64,000 bases of DNA from Brachionus manjavacas (Eukaryota > Rotifera > Eurotatoria > Ploima > Brachionidae): NCBI GenBank assembly GCA_019054805.1, contig JAHQIY010000016.1:558001-622000 (forward strand). The letters are read 5' to 3'. Shown piece by piece: positions 33,852-45,335 of this stretch (positions are counted from its first letter, which is position 1; each line of letters opens with the position of its first letter). Under the pieces are notes generated by a model that saw nothing but the letters and a program-made list of their open reading frames with translations, was not told the origin of the DNA and made no database searches. The translations under genes and the position numbers were made by a program.

Positions 33852-34919
33852 ATGTCTAAAAAGCCTTTGCCGAATTCATATAAAAATTACATAAACTATT
33901 TGCCATTGTCAAATGACGCAAATGAATCAGAAAATTCTGAGATCGAGAGCCAGCTTGTTCGAGATTTGAATAACCTCGAGGTAATAAATCCAATATTTGA
34001 CCAAAATTTTATTCAAGAAAAATTCAATTCAAACAATTCAAACAACGCATGCACTTCAAAATCAAATGGGTGCGGCAAAAATTGTCCCAATCATGACCGA
34101 AATTCTTTTTTGAAAATTGTTACCAACTCGATCCGCAGCGCCATGGACCGTAGTTCTTCTCAAACAGATACTGTCGGCATTCGCATGAACAGAAACAACC
34201 AAATAGAGCTCAAACTAGTCATTCCAAAAGATTGTTTCAATCAGCAAGATCTGAATTCACTACATCTTAAAAAAAAATGCGACACATCATCCGAGTCTGA
34301 TGATGACATAAGTGATTCAAGTGAAGATGAAAACTTTAAAAAGTCAAACAAATGCAAGAAAAACTATTCGTGTATTTTACTGTTGGTTTTTTTTGCTATA
34401 CTGATGAATCCGCTTTTCGGATTTATTGCTCTTTTAGCTTTTATAAGATCACGCAAAAACAAAGATGATTTTGAGTCTAAACGTTTGATGAAAACATCAA
34501 GACAAACAGCTTTTGCTGGAATAGTAATTACTTTAGTAGTTGCTTTTGTCATTATTATTTTGCTGTATTTTTATAACAAATTTTTTAGTCTTTTTAAACT
34601 GGAAGAGTTTCGGTTCATCAATAATGTGACTAATGAGACAAGTACAGTCATTAGTCACAAATTACATTTTGAAATTACCCATTTAGATGATGCATTGACT
34701 TCAACAACATCTTCGTCTAGATTAATCAGAGAAAATATTAATTCAACGAAATCGTTTCAGGAGAATAAAACTATTTTTACAATGACCACAAGCACAGCTC
34801 TTTCGAATAGTAAAATGCAGAATAGTACCGCGAAATTATATGACCGATTGAGTTTTTTAATTGATCATGATCTCTTTGAAATGCTTAAACTAAAATACAA
34901 AATAAATAGAAATAATTAG
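33852..34919 (+). CDS. CD225/dispanin-like two-pass membrane protein
   Basis: Single-exon protein of 355 residues starting at ATG 33852. The N-terminal ~170 residues are hydrophilic and acidic (SSESDDDISDSSEDE). Residues about 175-245 match the CD225 pattern: a hydrophobic segment with NPLFGFIALLAF, then SR, a loop DDFESKRLMKTSRQTA, and a second helix AGIVITLVVAFVIIILLYFY. In CD225 proteins (IFITM, proline-rich transmembrane and synapse-differentiation proteins) the first helix plus loop is membrane-embedded and the second helix spans the bilayer. The C-terminal region, with N-glycosylation sequons (NVTNETS), would then be extracytoplasmic. The usual Cys before NP is replaced by Met. It begins 142 bp after the DNAI1 stop. 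The specific subfamily is undetermined. Confidence 0.72.
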   Translation: MSKKPLPNSYKNYINYLPLSNDANESENSEIESQLVRDLNNLEVINPIFDQNFIQEKFNSNNSNNACTSKSNGCGKNCPNHDRNSFLKIVTNSIRSAMDRSSSQTDTVGIRMNRNNQIELKLVIPKDCFNQQDLNSLHLKKKCDTSSESDDDISDSSEDENFKKSNKCKKNYSCILLLVFFAILMNPLFGFIALLAFIRSRKNKDDFESKRLMKTSRQTAFAGIVITLVVAFVIIILLYFYNKFFSLFKLEEFRFINNVTNETSTVISHKLHFEITHLDDALTSTTSSSRLIRENINSTKSFQENKTIFTMTTSTALSNSKMQNSTAKLYDRLSFLIDHDLFEMLKLKYKINRNN

Positions 34920-36159
34920 TCTTAATTCTGTTGAAGCTTTTAGAGGGAATTTTTAATCGGCACTTTACTGTAAAATTGAAGACACCAGAATGTGGATGAC
35001 CTGATGATGATCTTGAGGAGAAACTTTTGAATTTTTGAACTTTTTTTGGAGAATTTTTGAAATAATTTTTTAAAGCTTTCATAAATTTTTTGTATCAATA
35101 AAATTTTAAAATAAAAACTAGGAGAATTTTTTATATTTTTCAAATTATTTAGAATAATCTGAAAAAAAGAACTTGGAAAATTCACAAAATTTTTGTTAAG
35201 ATTAGCCAAAATTTAAGTAATATAGCTAACTCTTGATTAATTAAAATATTGCAAAATTTTCGAAATATTTTTAAAATATCATAGTTGCTTTAATAAATAG
35301 ATGTGAAATAAAATAAAATGATCTTAAAGAGTATTCAAGTATTTAAAAATTAAAAAATTTAAAAAAATTTATTTACGAACTTTTTCAAATACATCATTTT
35401 ATTATAATTTATATCATTTTATTACTTTATCAAGAAAAAATATTCCTAAAAGTGTAAATTTTCAACTCAAAAATTTCATATTTTTTTCACTTAACAACTT
35501 TTTAATTTTTAAAATTCTCATATTTGTGTTGAAATCAAAAATGAGATCGAATGCATCATTTACTAGTGCATGATATCGAAATATATCGTGATCGATATTT
35601 CTTATCAACTTTCTCTAAAAATATCGATATTCAAATAATATAAAAGACAATTTTTCGATTTTTATTTTCAATTAATGCCAATTCTGACAATCATAAAATT
35701 TTAAAAGAAAAGTTATTTAATTTAAAAAAAAATAATTTAAAAATTGTAGAAGGATATAAGTATTAGTAAAACTGTAGCATGGTGAGAAGCTAGCGCGTCA
35801 CCGACGCCCTTCGTTGATTGCTGTTATGATTAAGAGAAAAAAAAAATAAGTCGTAAAAATTCAGGAAAATCTTGTTATAAATAAAGCGATATTTATATGA
35901 GGGGCTTTGGTTATCAATTAAAAAAAAATTCACCCAGATTAACATTAGGATCATGGATCATGTGATTAATCTGTAAAAATTATTTTTTAATTAAAGAAAG
36001 CATAAAATAGACATTTATTAAAAATAAACTTTTAAAAAAAATGATCGATTGTTTTGGAACAAATTTTAAAAATTTTATTTCTTTTTTTTCAATTTCTTTT
36101 TGGTTGTTTACATTGAAAAAAAAGTTACATAAACAAATAAATTTTGTATCATTTTTTTA
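34920..36159. other. AT-rich intergenic spacer with a small GC-rich island
   Basis: No gene seen. About 35570-35635 has overlapping ATCGAT/ATATCGATAT words. About 35777-35825 is a compact GC-rich patch (AGCTAGCGCGTCACCGACGC) with a short GGTG/CACC stem, which could belong to a structured RNA or an element end. Confidence 0.4.
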
Positions 36160-36392
36160 TTTATCTATTTATTTGTTTTCTGTACCGAGCTAGAGCTCCT
36201 TCAGAATAAGTTAAAAAAAAAAAAAAAATATGGAGTTCGATATTCGATATATCTAGATTCGAAACCTTCTCTATATTCTTCTACCAGTTTCACGACCAGT
36301 GGGACAGAATGACTCAATCCTGCCCTGACATATCTCTCACTCAACTCAAAAAGTCTCATTTTGTTTATTCCGACATTAAATAGTAGAACCAA
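36160..36392 (-). mobile_element. 5'-truncated 3' end of the LINE-A family
   Basis: The minus strand encodes LFELSERYVRAGLSHSVPLV and EGFESRYIEYRTP, the C-terminus of the LINE found in full at 46.8-50.3 kb. The family 3' end (GAAGGAGCTCTAGCTCGGTACAG, cut here at a purine tract) and an AAAT-type tail follow. It is one of three family members in the window. Confidence 0.85.
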
Positions 36393-36399
36393 ATGAGTC

Positions 36400-36700
36400 G
36401 GATTATCGAGGGCTGGCTGTATGTGGTCGAATGTAACAAGTGTATAACTTTTTCCATGTTAGTGGGCCTCAAGGTTCGCTGCTTTGATCTCTGCCAATAT
36501 TATTTCGTATTATCTGCGTATAGTTTGCAAATGTTTGTAAGTGAGTCAAAAAGTTGTTTATGTCTACTGTTGTCCATTTAGATATCGTACTACCGATTAC
36601 AACACGCTGTTTCCTTCCTGTCATAAAGGCTTTAATCCAATTGAGAAGATTACCGCTAGTATCATAAGCTAAAGTTTATGAATTACTTTTTGGTGAGGCA
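36400..36700 (-). mobile_element. CR1-like LINE RT fragment
   Basis: The minus strand reads GNLLNWIKAFMTGRKQRVVI and GSTISKWTTV, then out of frame LTNICKLYADNTK. This is the RT palm region up to a decayed FADD box, with an internal deletion of the GVPQGS block. The GRKQRVVI string also begins the plus-strand LINE at 38.05 kb, so both belong to one family. Confidence 0.7.
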
Positions 36701-37034
36701 CAATAAATTAAAATAATAAAATTTTCGACATTAGTCTATAATATCGATATAATATTGATATGAAAAATAAATATCAAGATTCTTTAGATATATTTTAAAA
36801 AAATTGATGGTTAATAGTTAAAATATCAATATTGAATCTTAAAAATTTAAATTAAGCTTTATAGAATTTTATACCGATTCTTTGATAATTTAAAATAAAA
36901 ATCTAATACAAATTAATAATTAATTATTTTTTTTAGTTTTTTAATAATAGAAATTTGGTTAATTAATTTTACCTTTAGTTTTTGATTTTTTAAAAATTAA
37001 AAAATGTTCTTAAATTATTAATATTTTGCTTTTA

Positions 37035-37895
37035 TCGAAACAAAGTAAAAAAAAAAATGTCCAAAAAATCGAAATAATTTGGCACTTTTTAAAAAAAAAT
37101 GAATTTTTGTTATCCTTCAATATTTATATCCAAAATTATGAGAAAAAAAAAATTACCATAATTTACGTAAATTTTGGTAAAATGTAATCAATTTAATGGT
37201 AAAAAATAGTAAAAAATGGTAAAAAATGATTATTTAAAATTTTAAATTAATTTGAAAAAAAATTTTTATTTCAAATTTTTACGTTAAAAAAATATTATAA
37301 GTTAATATTGCAAACATCTCATAGAGAGCGCATTTGGGTATTTGAAATTGTTAAAAGAGAAATACCAAGTCAAAAAGATCAGAGAAAATTCTAAGCTATT
37401 TCTAAAGCTCCTTCAAAAAATAAAAAAAAAATAAAAAAACTATTAAATAATTTTTAAATCATTAATTTTATATACTATATTAACTTATAATATTTTTTTA
37501 ACGTAAAAAATTGAAATAAAAATTTTTTTTCAAATTAATTTAAAATTTTAAATAATCATTTTTTACCATTTTTTACTATTTTTTACCATTAAATTGATTA
37601 CATTTTACCAAAATTTACGTAAATTATGGTAATTTTTTTTCTCATAATTTTGGATATAAATTATGAAATTCATTTTTTTTTAAAAAGTGCCAAATTATTT
37701 CAATTTTTTGGACATTTTTTTTTACATAAATTTACGTAAAATGATCGAAATTTACCAAATTTTACGTAAAATCAAGTAAATTTACGTTTTTTTACTTTTG
37801 TAAATTTACGTAAATTTACAATATTTTACGTAAAATTCGGTAAATTTACTGTTTTTTACGTAAATTATCGTAAATTACTAAAACCGGAACACCAC
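37035..37895. mobile_element. foldback/MITE-like element with ~250-bp inverted arms and TTTACGTAAA repeats
   Basis: Arms 37043-37305 and 37478-37727 are near-perfect reverse complements. For example, CCAAAATTATGAGAAAAAAA and AATTTGGCACTTTTTAAAAA recur inverted. They flank a ~170-bp loop. Outside the right arm are at least five more TTTACGTAAA palindromes and an end reading CCGGAACACCACTG; its complement CAGTGGTGTTCCGG looks like a transposon terminus. The matching left terminus is missing, so the element looks truncated on the left. No transposase is encoded. Confidence 0.75.
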
Positions 37896-38469
37896 TGTAA
37901 TAATGATTACCAACCAGTTTTAAACAAATTGAGAATCAAAAAACTAATTATTAAAATAATTATCATTAAAAACAATCCAATTAATTTAAAAAAAAATAAT
38001 TTAAAAGTATTTTGTTGATTTAGAGTAATTTAAGAGATTTAAATGATTTAATTTTTTAAATAGCAGAAAGCAAAGGGTGGTTATTAGAGACAAGTCTTTA
38101 GAATGGCTAGATGTATTAAGTGGTGTGCCTCAAGGCTCAGTCTTAGGTACTTTGCTTTTTGTAATTTTAATAAATGATATGCCTGAAGCAAACAAGACAC
38201 TGTGCAAGCTTTTTGCCGATGATACAAAGCTTATTGGTGTTATTAGAAATCCATTGGATCTTACAACATTACAAGGTGACATCGACTCTCTGGTGAGATG
38301 GGCCGAGGACTGGATGATGGATTTTAATGTTGATAAGTGCGGCTATATGGTATTCAACAACAAGACTTGGATATTAATTTGAAAATGAATGGAGTAGATA
38401 CGTGTAAGACAGAAAATGAACGCGGTTTAGGTATAATAATCAGTTCAAATCTGAAATGGAGTACACAAG

Positions 38470-39222
38470 GGCTCCATAACAAAATAGCATACACACATAA
38501 ATTACCTTACTAAATGGCATAAATTATAACTCTATTACAAAATAGCAATCTCGCATTACGAAATAGCAACACTTTTTAAAATTAACATAACATGCCAAAA
38601 CAGCCCATGTATGCTAATATGTAATCAAAATCTTTCATAATAGTTTAAAAAAAAATTCAAAAATAAAATGAGTTTAGCAGCAAAGTTTTTAGACGATTTT
38701 GAAAATTTGACATAAATTTGATTATCTTTATTAGTTTTTAAGTTTCTTTTTCTTATAAAGAAAACCGTAAGCAGTCATCCGGAAGTTTATAAACTAGTAG
38801 ATGCTTTGAGGTATGAAAACGGAGCAAGCAATTTCAATGCTATCAGAGCTTTAAACGGCATTACAACAAAAAGAAAAGCATCGTACATTGAACATGACAT
38901 TAATATTAAAAATATTTTAAACGATGATAAAATCGAAACACAACATGAAAGATTGTTGAAAATTTGCGAACATGTATCTTACAAATCCAAATAAATAATT
39001 AGTTTAAATAAACTATAATTGATTTCTGAGACCTAATAAAAACACTTTTTTGCTTTTATTTTTCTCTTAAAAACTAATTTTTGATTGGCTATTTCGTTAT
39101 GAGCTCTTACTCAATTGCATGTGTTTTTACTTTTTGCTATTTTTTTAAACCGAAGAAAACTAATTTTTAATTGGCTATTTCGTAATGTGCTATTTCATTA
39201 TATGCTATTATGTAAAGACCCC
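38470..39222 (+). mobile_element. MULE-like (Mutator) non-autonomous element with 9-bp TSD
   Basis: The element interrupts a LINE and is flanked by GTACACAAG (38461-38469) and GTACGCAAG (39223-39231), nine bases with one mismatch; nine-base duplications are the Mutator hallmark. Its ends (GGCTCCATAACAAAATAGCA and, complemented, GGGGTCTTTACATAATAGCA) match at 14 of 21 positions. Subterminal AAATAGC/GCTATTT motifs recur in both flanks. Confidence 0.75.
38767..38994 (+). pseudogene. fragment resembling the C-terminus of a MULE/FLYWCH transposase
   Basis: Inside the MULE-like element a frame after an AG acceptor (TTATAAAG) reads KTVSSHPEVYKLVDALRYEN and ends in EHVSYKSK. The 'HP-(V/I)-(Y/W)-..-ALR-E' opening and charged tail resemble C-terminal tails of FLYWCH-associated MULE transposases, as I recall that family. 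A possible upstream exon (MSLAAKFLDDFENLT at 38668-38712) precedes it. No catalytic DDE core is present. Confidence 0.4.
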
Positions 39223-39867
39223 GTACGCAAGCTATCGTAGCGGCCAAAAGAGCTAATATGGTACTGGGACAATTATCTAAAGCGTTCAAGTCATGGTCAA
39301 TCGGTACACCTTTACGTGACATTTGTTAGACCTCATCTCGAGTATGCTGTCGCTGCTTGGTGTCCGTACACGAAGAAGGACGTTTTAGTTCTCGAGAAGG
39401 TACAAATAAGAGCAACAAAATTGGTCAAGTCACTTAAGCATCTACCATATGAGCAGAGATTAGAAAACTTGGGACTTACTACCCTGAGCAAGAGAAGAAA
39501 GAGAGGAGATCTTGTCGAATATTTCAAGATAGTTAATGGTTAACTCAAGTGAACTGGCACAATCCAAACAAACTTTGCGATTCGTTGAGCTGTTCTGGTC
39601 CAGCGGGGATTATACGTGGGTGCCAACACAGAATGTCCAAACAACTGACGAGAATCAACCAACGTGAGCATTTCATTCTTAACAGAGTAGTAGACAACTG
39701 GAACAGACTGCCTCCTGAAGTAGTCAAAGCAAGTTCAAAGAATTTGTTTAAGAAAATGATTGACGAAATCAATACGTCGCGATAGTTAGAGGAATGTTCA
39801 TCACTGTCTGAAAGCTACTATAACGTTCCCTATATGGGTTTTCGTTTGGTGGGAAAAACCACCGTAG

Positions 39868-39897
<30 letters not shown>

Positions 39898-39898
<1 letters not shown>

Positions 39899-40425
39899 AT
39901 TCCAATGCAATATACTTTAAATGATTTTTTTATCAATTTAGTTGAATATTATATTTAGTTACACTCTCAATTGTGGAATAAGATTTTGATGAGTTAAAAT
40001 TAAATTAAGAAAAAAGAGTGGCAGTGAGGATTAAATTCAACATGCAAAAAAAAGTTACATTTTAATTTTAATTATAAAATAATTTCATCATATGTTGAAA
40101 TTACCAAAAAAATAAATAAAATAAAATAAAATAAAATAAAATCAAAATATCTTGATATCTAAAGATCAAGCATTTAAACAAAAATTTTAAATCAAATTTT
40201 ATTCATCTCAAGGATTAAATTATTAATTTTAGATTATCGTTCACAATAATTTGTCATTTCGAACATTTTTTTGTTCGCTTGATTCGATTTGATACAATAT
40301 GCAACATCAAGTTCAAAAAAATCCATCAACAAATTTCAATACTAAAAACTTAATTAATTTAATTTACGTTTAATGACAATAACACTAAGAGTGCTTGCTG
40401 TCTTAACTAAATAACAATGTATTCC
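39898..40425. other. AT-rich intergenic spacer
   Basis: Nothing recognisable apart from an (AAAAT)n run at about 40111-40141. The right end would contain the 3' UTR of the minus-strand gene that ends at 40426. Confidence 0.5.
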
Positions 40426-41859
40426 TCACGCAATATTCAAAGTCGAAACTTCGAACGGATCATTAATTTGATTTATCTGAAATTTTTCCAATTCTCTACT
40501 TAATTTGATATTTGAAAATTCCATTTTCTTGATTTTTTGTTCATAAAAGTCCTTCATATGCATTTTTTCATAAAACTCCAGTTTGTAATCCTCGCGAAAC
40601 ACATTCAACTAAAAAGATTACTTTATTCCATAAAATTTTTTTTTTATTTTTCTTACTTGAACTTTTAGAGCTTCATATTCATTCCGTGTCATTATTTTGA
40701 ACCTTTTTTCATGGTAACATAGAAATTTACTTAGATAGAGTGAAAAAATTACTTCGATGTTTTGGGCTTATCATTACATCTCCGTTTGGTGGTATCTTTT
40801 TTGGGTATTTCATAGGACGACTGCTCAAAGCTATTGCTTATCTTAGAACTAAAGTTATCTTGTTGGTTCAAAACCATTTTATCACTAAAAGAATTGCTTG
40901 TGTCATTTGAAAAAGATTGATTTTTAGGAGTGCTCTGTTTAAAACTTGATAAAGTTTGAGGTCGCTTTGTATCATTTTGGAAAATTGATTCGTAATTTAA
41001 AAAACAATTTGAATCTTTGCGAGCACATGGCCATGTTTGAACTGGCCTTTGCTTGTTTAAACATATTTTATTTTCGATAATTTTCTTATCATCGAAGCTT
41101 TCGTTCAAACTACTTGAGCTCAAGGATGTCAGAGATGATATGTGTTTTAGATCACTACGATAAACTGGGGACCCTTTGCTTTTGGCTTTGATTTGATTTT
41201 TATCTTTTATACTTTTTGTGTTTTTCATGTCGTGTTTAAACAATTTTTCTAATTCAGAAAACAGACTGTCATCGTCGTACCACTCCTTTTTTTTAAATAA
41301 AAATTTTAAATTTTTCTTAATATCATATTTATTTTTCAAAAAAATTTATAATTTTAAATTTACTAACTATTAAGAACTTTGACGAATTCCTAAATTTCTT
41401 GTAAGTTTTTATTAAGGAACACATATCAATAATTTTTTTGGAACTTATTTTATATAAAAAATTCCTATTTCGCCCTTTGGATTTAGAACTAGCATTTTTG
41501 ATCCTAAGTTTGTTGATTGATTTCTGAAATTGGGTGATAAAATTTTTCAATAGATGAACAAAGTTAATAATATTTTGTTCTAGAAATTGTGAATTGAGGC
41601 CATTGTAGATCGAGGAAGATTTAGAATCTTCAAAAAAACTCGAAAAATCGGATGTTTCAGTGGAATTTTTCAGCAACGACTTAGAGTTGTCAAAAATTTG
41701 ACAAGGCTCCTTTTTACGTTTTAAAACATCACCTTTTACGTCACAATGATTGGAGCGGTTATATTTGTTTTCCAAATCAGTAAGCTTGTTTGGATTAATA
41801 TCCAAATATCCACAATAAAATATATTTCTAAAACCAACATCCATGTTTTTATCGTTCAT
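40426..41859 (-). CDS. coiled-coil protein with UBAN-like (NEMO/optineurin/ABIN) C-terminal motif
   Basis: Four exons: 41859-41368, 41285-40753, 40702-40657 and 40608-40426. Phases fit (0, 2, 0), introns are 48-82 bp, and the product is 417 residues. The N-terminal ~340 residues are Ser/Lys/Asn-rich and unrecognised. Exons 3-4 join to give EYEALKVQLNVFREDYKLEF followed by a continuous heptad-like helix to ELEKFQ. This resembles the ubiquitin-binding UBAN segment of NEMO, optineurin and ABIN (LK-Q-D-VY-ADF-AER), with Asp-Tyr for Asp-Phe, Asn for the first Asp and Phe for the Arg. No C-terminal zinc finger follows. If right, it would read linear polyubiquitin in NF-kB or autophagy signalling; the substitutions make binding uncertain. 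The start is the first ATG of the frame. Confidence 0.55.
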
Positions 41860-43014
41860 TTTTGACTTTTTTTTCTATTTTATGCGCTAGCTCTATTAAA
41901 TAAAAATTAAAAAGGAAGTTGACGTGCTAAATATTTTTATTTCAAAATAAAGCATAAATAATTTATAAATTAGCTACGAAGAACAAGATTTTTTTAAGTA
42001 AAAAAAAAATTATGTTTCTTAATTTACTATTTAAATGCTTTGCGAAAAATTTTGAAAATTTTTTATTCAAATAAGAAATAATTTATTAAAATAAAGACCA
42101 ATTATTACTATTTTTAATCAAAGTTCCCTCTAATTTGATTCACCTTATGATCTTGAAATTGACAAACTTTTTTTTCGTGACAACTATGTGACTTTCGTAG
42201 AAATATAATTTTTAGCAAAATTATGATGAAATATTTTGCTATCAAGTCAAGAATACACATAAGAATTTGTTTAAAATTAATTTCGAATCTAAACATGTCT
42301 AGACATACCAATTCAAAATCAAACAAAAATTTTTAATCCCAATTCTTTAAAATTGACAAAACTTAAAACTTTTTAGAAAAAAATTCAAACCCTTTACTTT
42401 GGATTTTAGACAGTTCTTATTGTGTCAGTTTTGGTGTCACCTAAAGTTGAGTACAAAATCATGTCAGAAAAAGTAAGATTTTAATAAATGAACAACAACT
42501 AATTGCTGTGATTTAAACTACTATTGCAGTTAACCCATTTATTTTTTATTAAAATCGTAGAAAACAAAAAATTATTTTTACTCTAATTTATTCAAATTTA
42601 TTAGTTTGCTCTTCAACATCCCATTCGGTTAAAGCAGCATAATTTGTCTGTAGATGGCTTTGAGTGAACCGATGAAAAAGACAAATTTTATTTCTTATAA
42701 ATCATCTAAAAATTTGAAGAATTAGTGATACTTAAATCAAAAATTTTGCTCTTTTAAAAAAAATTATTGCTAAAAAATGCATTGTTAAGTTTTGGCAAGA
42801 CAAGTTTAAAGGCATTTGAGCAAAAATTCTGCATTGCATTCAACTCTTGCAATTACAAAGTAAGCTTTACGAAAAAAAAAAAAAAAAAATAAAAAACCAA
42901 AATATCAAGCATATAAATACATGAAACCAAATAAAATATTCTAGAAAAGAATCAACATAAATTTCATCTTTTGAAGAAAAAAAAAAACAAAAAACTAACT
43001 GTTCTAAACCAACA
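41860..43014. other. divergent intergenic region, with one coding-like patch
   Basis: This lies between the minus-strand coiled-coil gene and plus-strand SF1. Most of it is AT-rich. At 42603-42680 the minus strand has a protein-like frame, FHRFTQSHLQTNYAALTEWD then VEEQTNKFE-stop. I cannot connect it to other exons or name it. Confidence 0.4.
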
Positions 43015-45021
43015 ATGCCACCTACCAAAATCTCTTCGGAAAACGAAGACAGCAGTAAGTTGCCTTTGAATGAAAAATGCATGCTAACCAAAAGTAACCT
43101 AATGTTTGTAGATGGCTCTGCGGAAAATTTGGAGCCAAGACGCAAAAGAAAGAGGGCGAGCCGATGGGAAGGAACTGAACAGGACAGAGCATTCATACCG
43201 GGCATGCCGACCACAGTTCCGCCAAATATGAGCAAGGATCAAGAAAAAGCCTACCTTACTCAGCTCAGGATCGAGCAGATCAGCCGAATGCTTCGGACTG
43301 GCGATCTGGGAATAGCTGCCAATCCCGAAGATCGGTCGCCATCGCCGGAGCCCATCTACGACTCGGCTGGCAAGCGATTGAATACACGCGAGGTTCGCCA
43401 ACGAAACAAACTCGAGTCCGAGAGGCACCAATATGTTCTAGAAATGTTTAAGTTCAATCCGGACTACAAGCCACCGCCGGACTACAAGTAATTATCTAAT
43501 TTCTTATCCGAACTCAAATAGTTAAGGACTAAATAATTCTTTTTTTATTTCCAAGATCTTCTATAAGTAAAGACTATTCTAAATTTAAAATCTAAATCGC
43601 TTAAGTCCAATTATTTGGTGTAAGTTTTTATATACATTAAATTTGTACTAATTCTTTAAATTTTTAGTGACAAACAGTGCACAAGATAAAATTTTATTTT
43701 AGATTAAATTTTTGTTTAAAATCAGCTGGTCAAATAATTAATTGATTATTAATTCAAGGTTAATTTAAGGACTTTTTTTGTCAAGTCACACGTTGAAGTC
43801 AAATTAGTATTCTTGCAGTTGCTGGCCTGAAATTGACGCCTTTTTACCTTTGATGCGGTCATGGTCGCGGCCGCATGAATTTCTGGCCCAACAGGAAAGA
43901 AAAAAATTGAGCCAACGAGCTTGGCTTAGGACTTGTGGCCTAAAAAACAACATTTGACTCTTACTTCTTTCATACAAGTGAAAGACTTTTTTAGATAGAA
44001 TTAGACAAAAAAAATTTATTTTAAATTATCTGATTAGCTGAGTGTATTATTTTTCCCTTTTACTAATTAAATTAAATTGACCATTTTATTTTGAAATAGA
44101 CCTCCGGCAAATAAAATAGTTGATAAAGTTTTTATTCCACAAGAAGAACACCCGGACATCAATTTTGTGGGCTTGTTGATAGGACCACGCGGCAACACAC
44201 TGAAAATGCTGGAGAAAGAAACCAATGCCAAGATAATAATCAGAGGCAAGGGCTCGGTCAAGGAGGGAAAATTGGGTCGGATCAATGGTCAGCCATTGCC
44301 TGGCGAAGACGAGCCCTTGCATGCATACATTACGGGACCCACTGCCGAAATAGTCTCCAAAGCTTGTGCCAAAGTGAGAGAAATAGTGCAACAAGGCATT
44401 GAGGTTCCGGAGACTATGAACGACTTGAGGAAAAGTCAGCTCAGAGAACTGGCGTTGTTGAACGGAACCTTGAGAGAAAATGACAGCTTGAACAAATTGA
44501 AGTTAATTGAAACCACAAAAACCATTCTCACAAACACAATTATTTGTGGTATTTGTGGCGGAGCGGGTCATATAACAGGCGATTGTAAAATGAAGTCCAC
44601 TTTGGATTTGTCAAGTTCGGACAGACCGATCACTTGGGCAGAGCGAGAAAAAATGGACAATGAATACCAATCGTTGATGGCCGAATTAGGACAGGGACCA
44701 GCGCCAGATTTAAACAAGCCAGGAAAATCTATAGTGTCCAGAAATGGTGCGTCGAGCACAGGCGCTTCACTTGCTTTAGAGGGCACGGCCAATACCAGCG
44801 ACTATTCCAATTCACCCAAAACTGATGGTGACAATAAGACAAACAGCGCGACTGTTGCGTCCGCCAGTGGAGCCTCAGCCTATGATGCAGCTAATGTTGA
44901 TCCAAATTATTATGCTCAGTATTACTCGTACATGTGGCAGGGTAATGCCGGATACGGGTGGCCTTCAATGACATCTGGCGCTCCACCGCCGCCTCCGCCA
45001 CCACCTCCGCCAACTAGCTAA
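43015..45021 (+). CDS. SF1: splicing factor 1 / branchpoint-binding protein
   Basis: Two exons, 43015-43487 and 44100-45021, joined in phase 2 over a 612-bp intron, giving 464 residues. The N-terminal part has the U2AF65-binding ULM (RKRKRASRWEG, Trp essential) and the SF1 helix-hairpin with the phosphorylatable SPSP motif (DRSPSPEPIYDSAGKRLNTR). The KH-QUA2 RNA-binding domain follows: VGLLIGPRGNTLKMLEKETN contains the GPRG loop, then GKGSVKEGK. A single CCHC zinc knuckle, CGICGGAGHITGDC, and a proline tail of ten residues complete the protein. SF1 recognises the intron branchpoint in the nuclear E complex. It is shorter than human SF1 (639), mainly in the proline-rich C-terminus. The ATG sits in AACAATGCC context with no upstream in-frame coding sequence. 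Confidence 0.96.
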
Positions 45022-45335
45022 GCGCTATTTTGGTTGATTATATGTTACTCTTATTTGTGCTGTTTATCTTCTTTAGAGTTTGTTTTTAAAAATAAAAAAT
45101 AAAAAAAAAACTAAACGATTTTATTGTAAAATTTATTTATAAATTTGAAATTGATTACTGAAATGTTGAATAATAAAATTTTTCTAAAAAAAGTGAGGAT
45201 TTTTTTTTTGACATGTGACAAAACAGGAAGAGTCTCTAATTGAAGTGTATTAATTGCATATGATTTCGGATTTGTGTGAAAGAAGTGTAAATGTGCATTG
45301 ATCCCAGATCTTTTTTTGTAATGTTTGATTCCCAA

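Larger units (their letters stand above)
38045..39897 (+). mobile_element. 5'-truncated CR1-like LINE, interrupted by a MULE-like element
   Basis: The plus strand encodes GRKQRVVI-like sequence, SGVPQGSVLGTLLFVILIND, CKLFADDTKLIGVIRN and WMMDFNVDKCGYMVF. After the inserted element it resumes with FVRPHLEYAVAAWCPYTKKD, LGLTTLSKRRKRGDLVEYFK and VVDNWNRLPPEVVKA. The polymerase FADD is intact. There is a frameshift near 38370 and a stop near 39541. The 3' UTR ends with an (ATT)n run at 39868-39897, the CR1-type simple-repeat tail. Confidence 0.88.

Noticed and set aside
34885-35209. Minus-strand frames rich in Phe, Lys and Ile after the CD225 gene
   Set aside because: Low-complexity translation of AT-rich 3' flank.
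35777-35825. GC-rich patch considered as a tRNA or other structured RNA
   Set aside because: Only a four-base stem is visible and there is no tRNA B-box or acceptor pairing.
36393-36581. 62-codon plus-strand frame
   Set aside because: Antisense of the decayed LINE RT fragment at 36400-36700.
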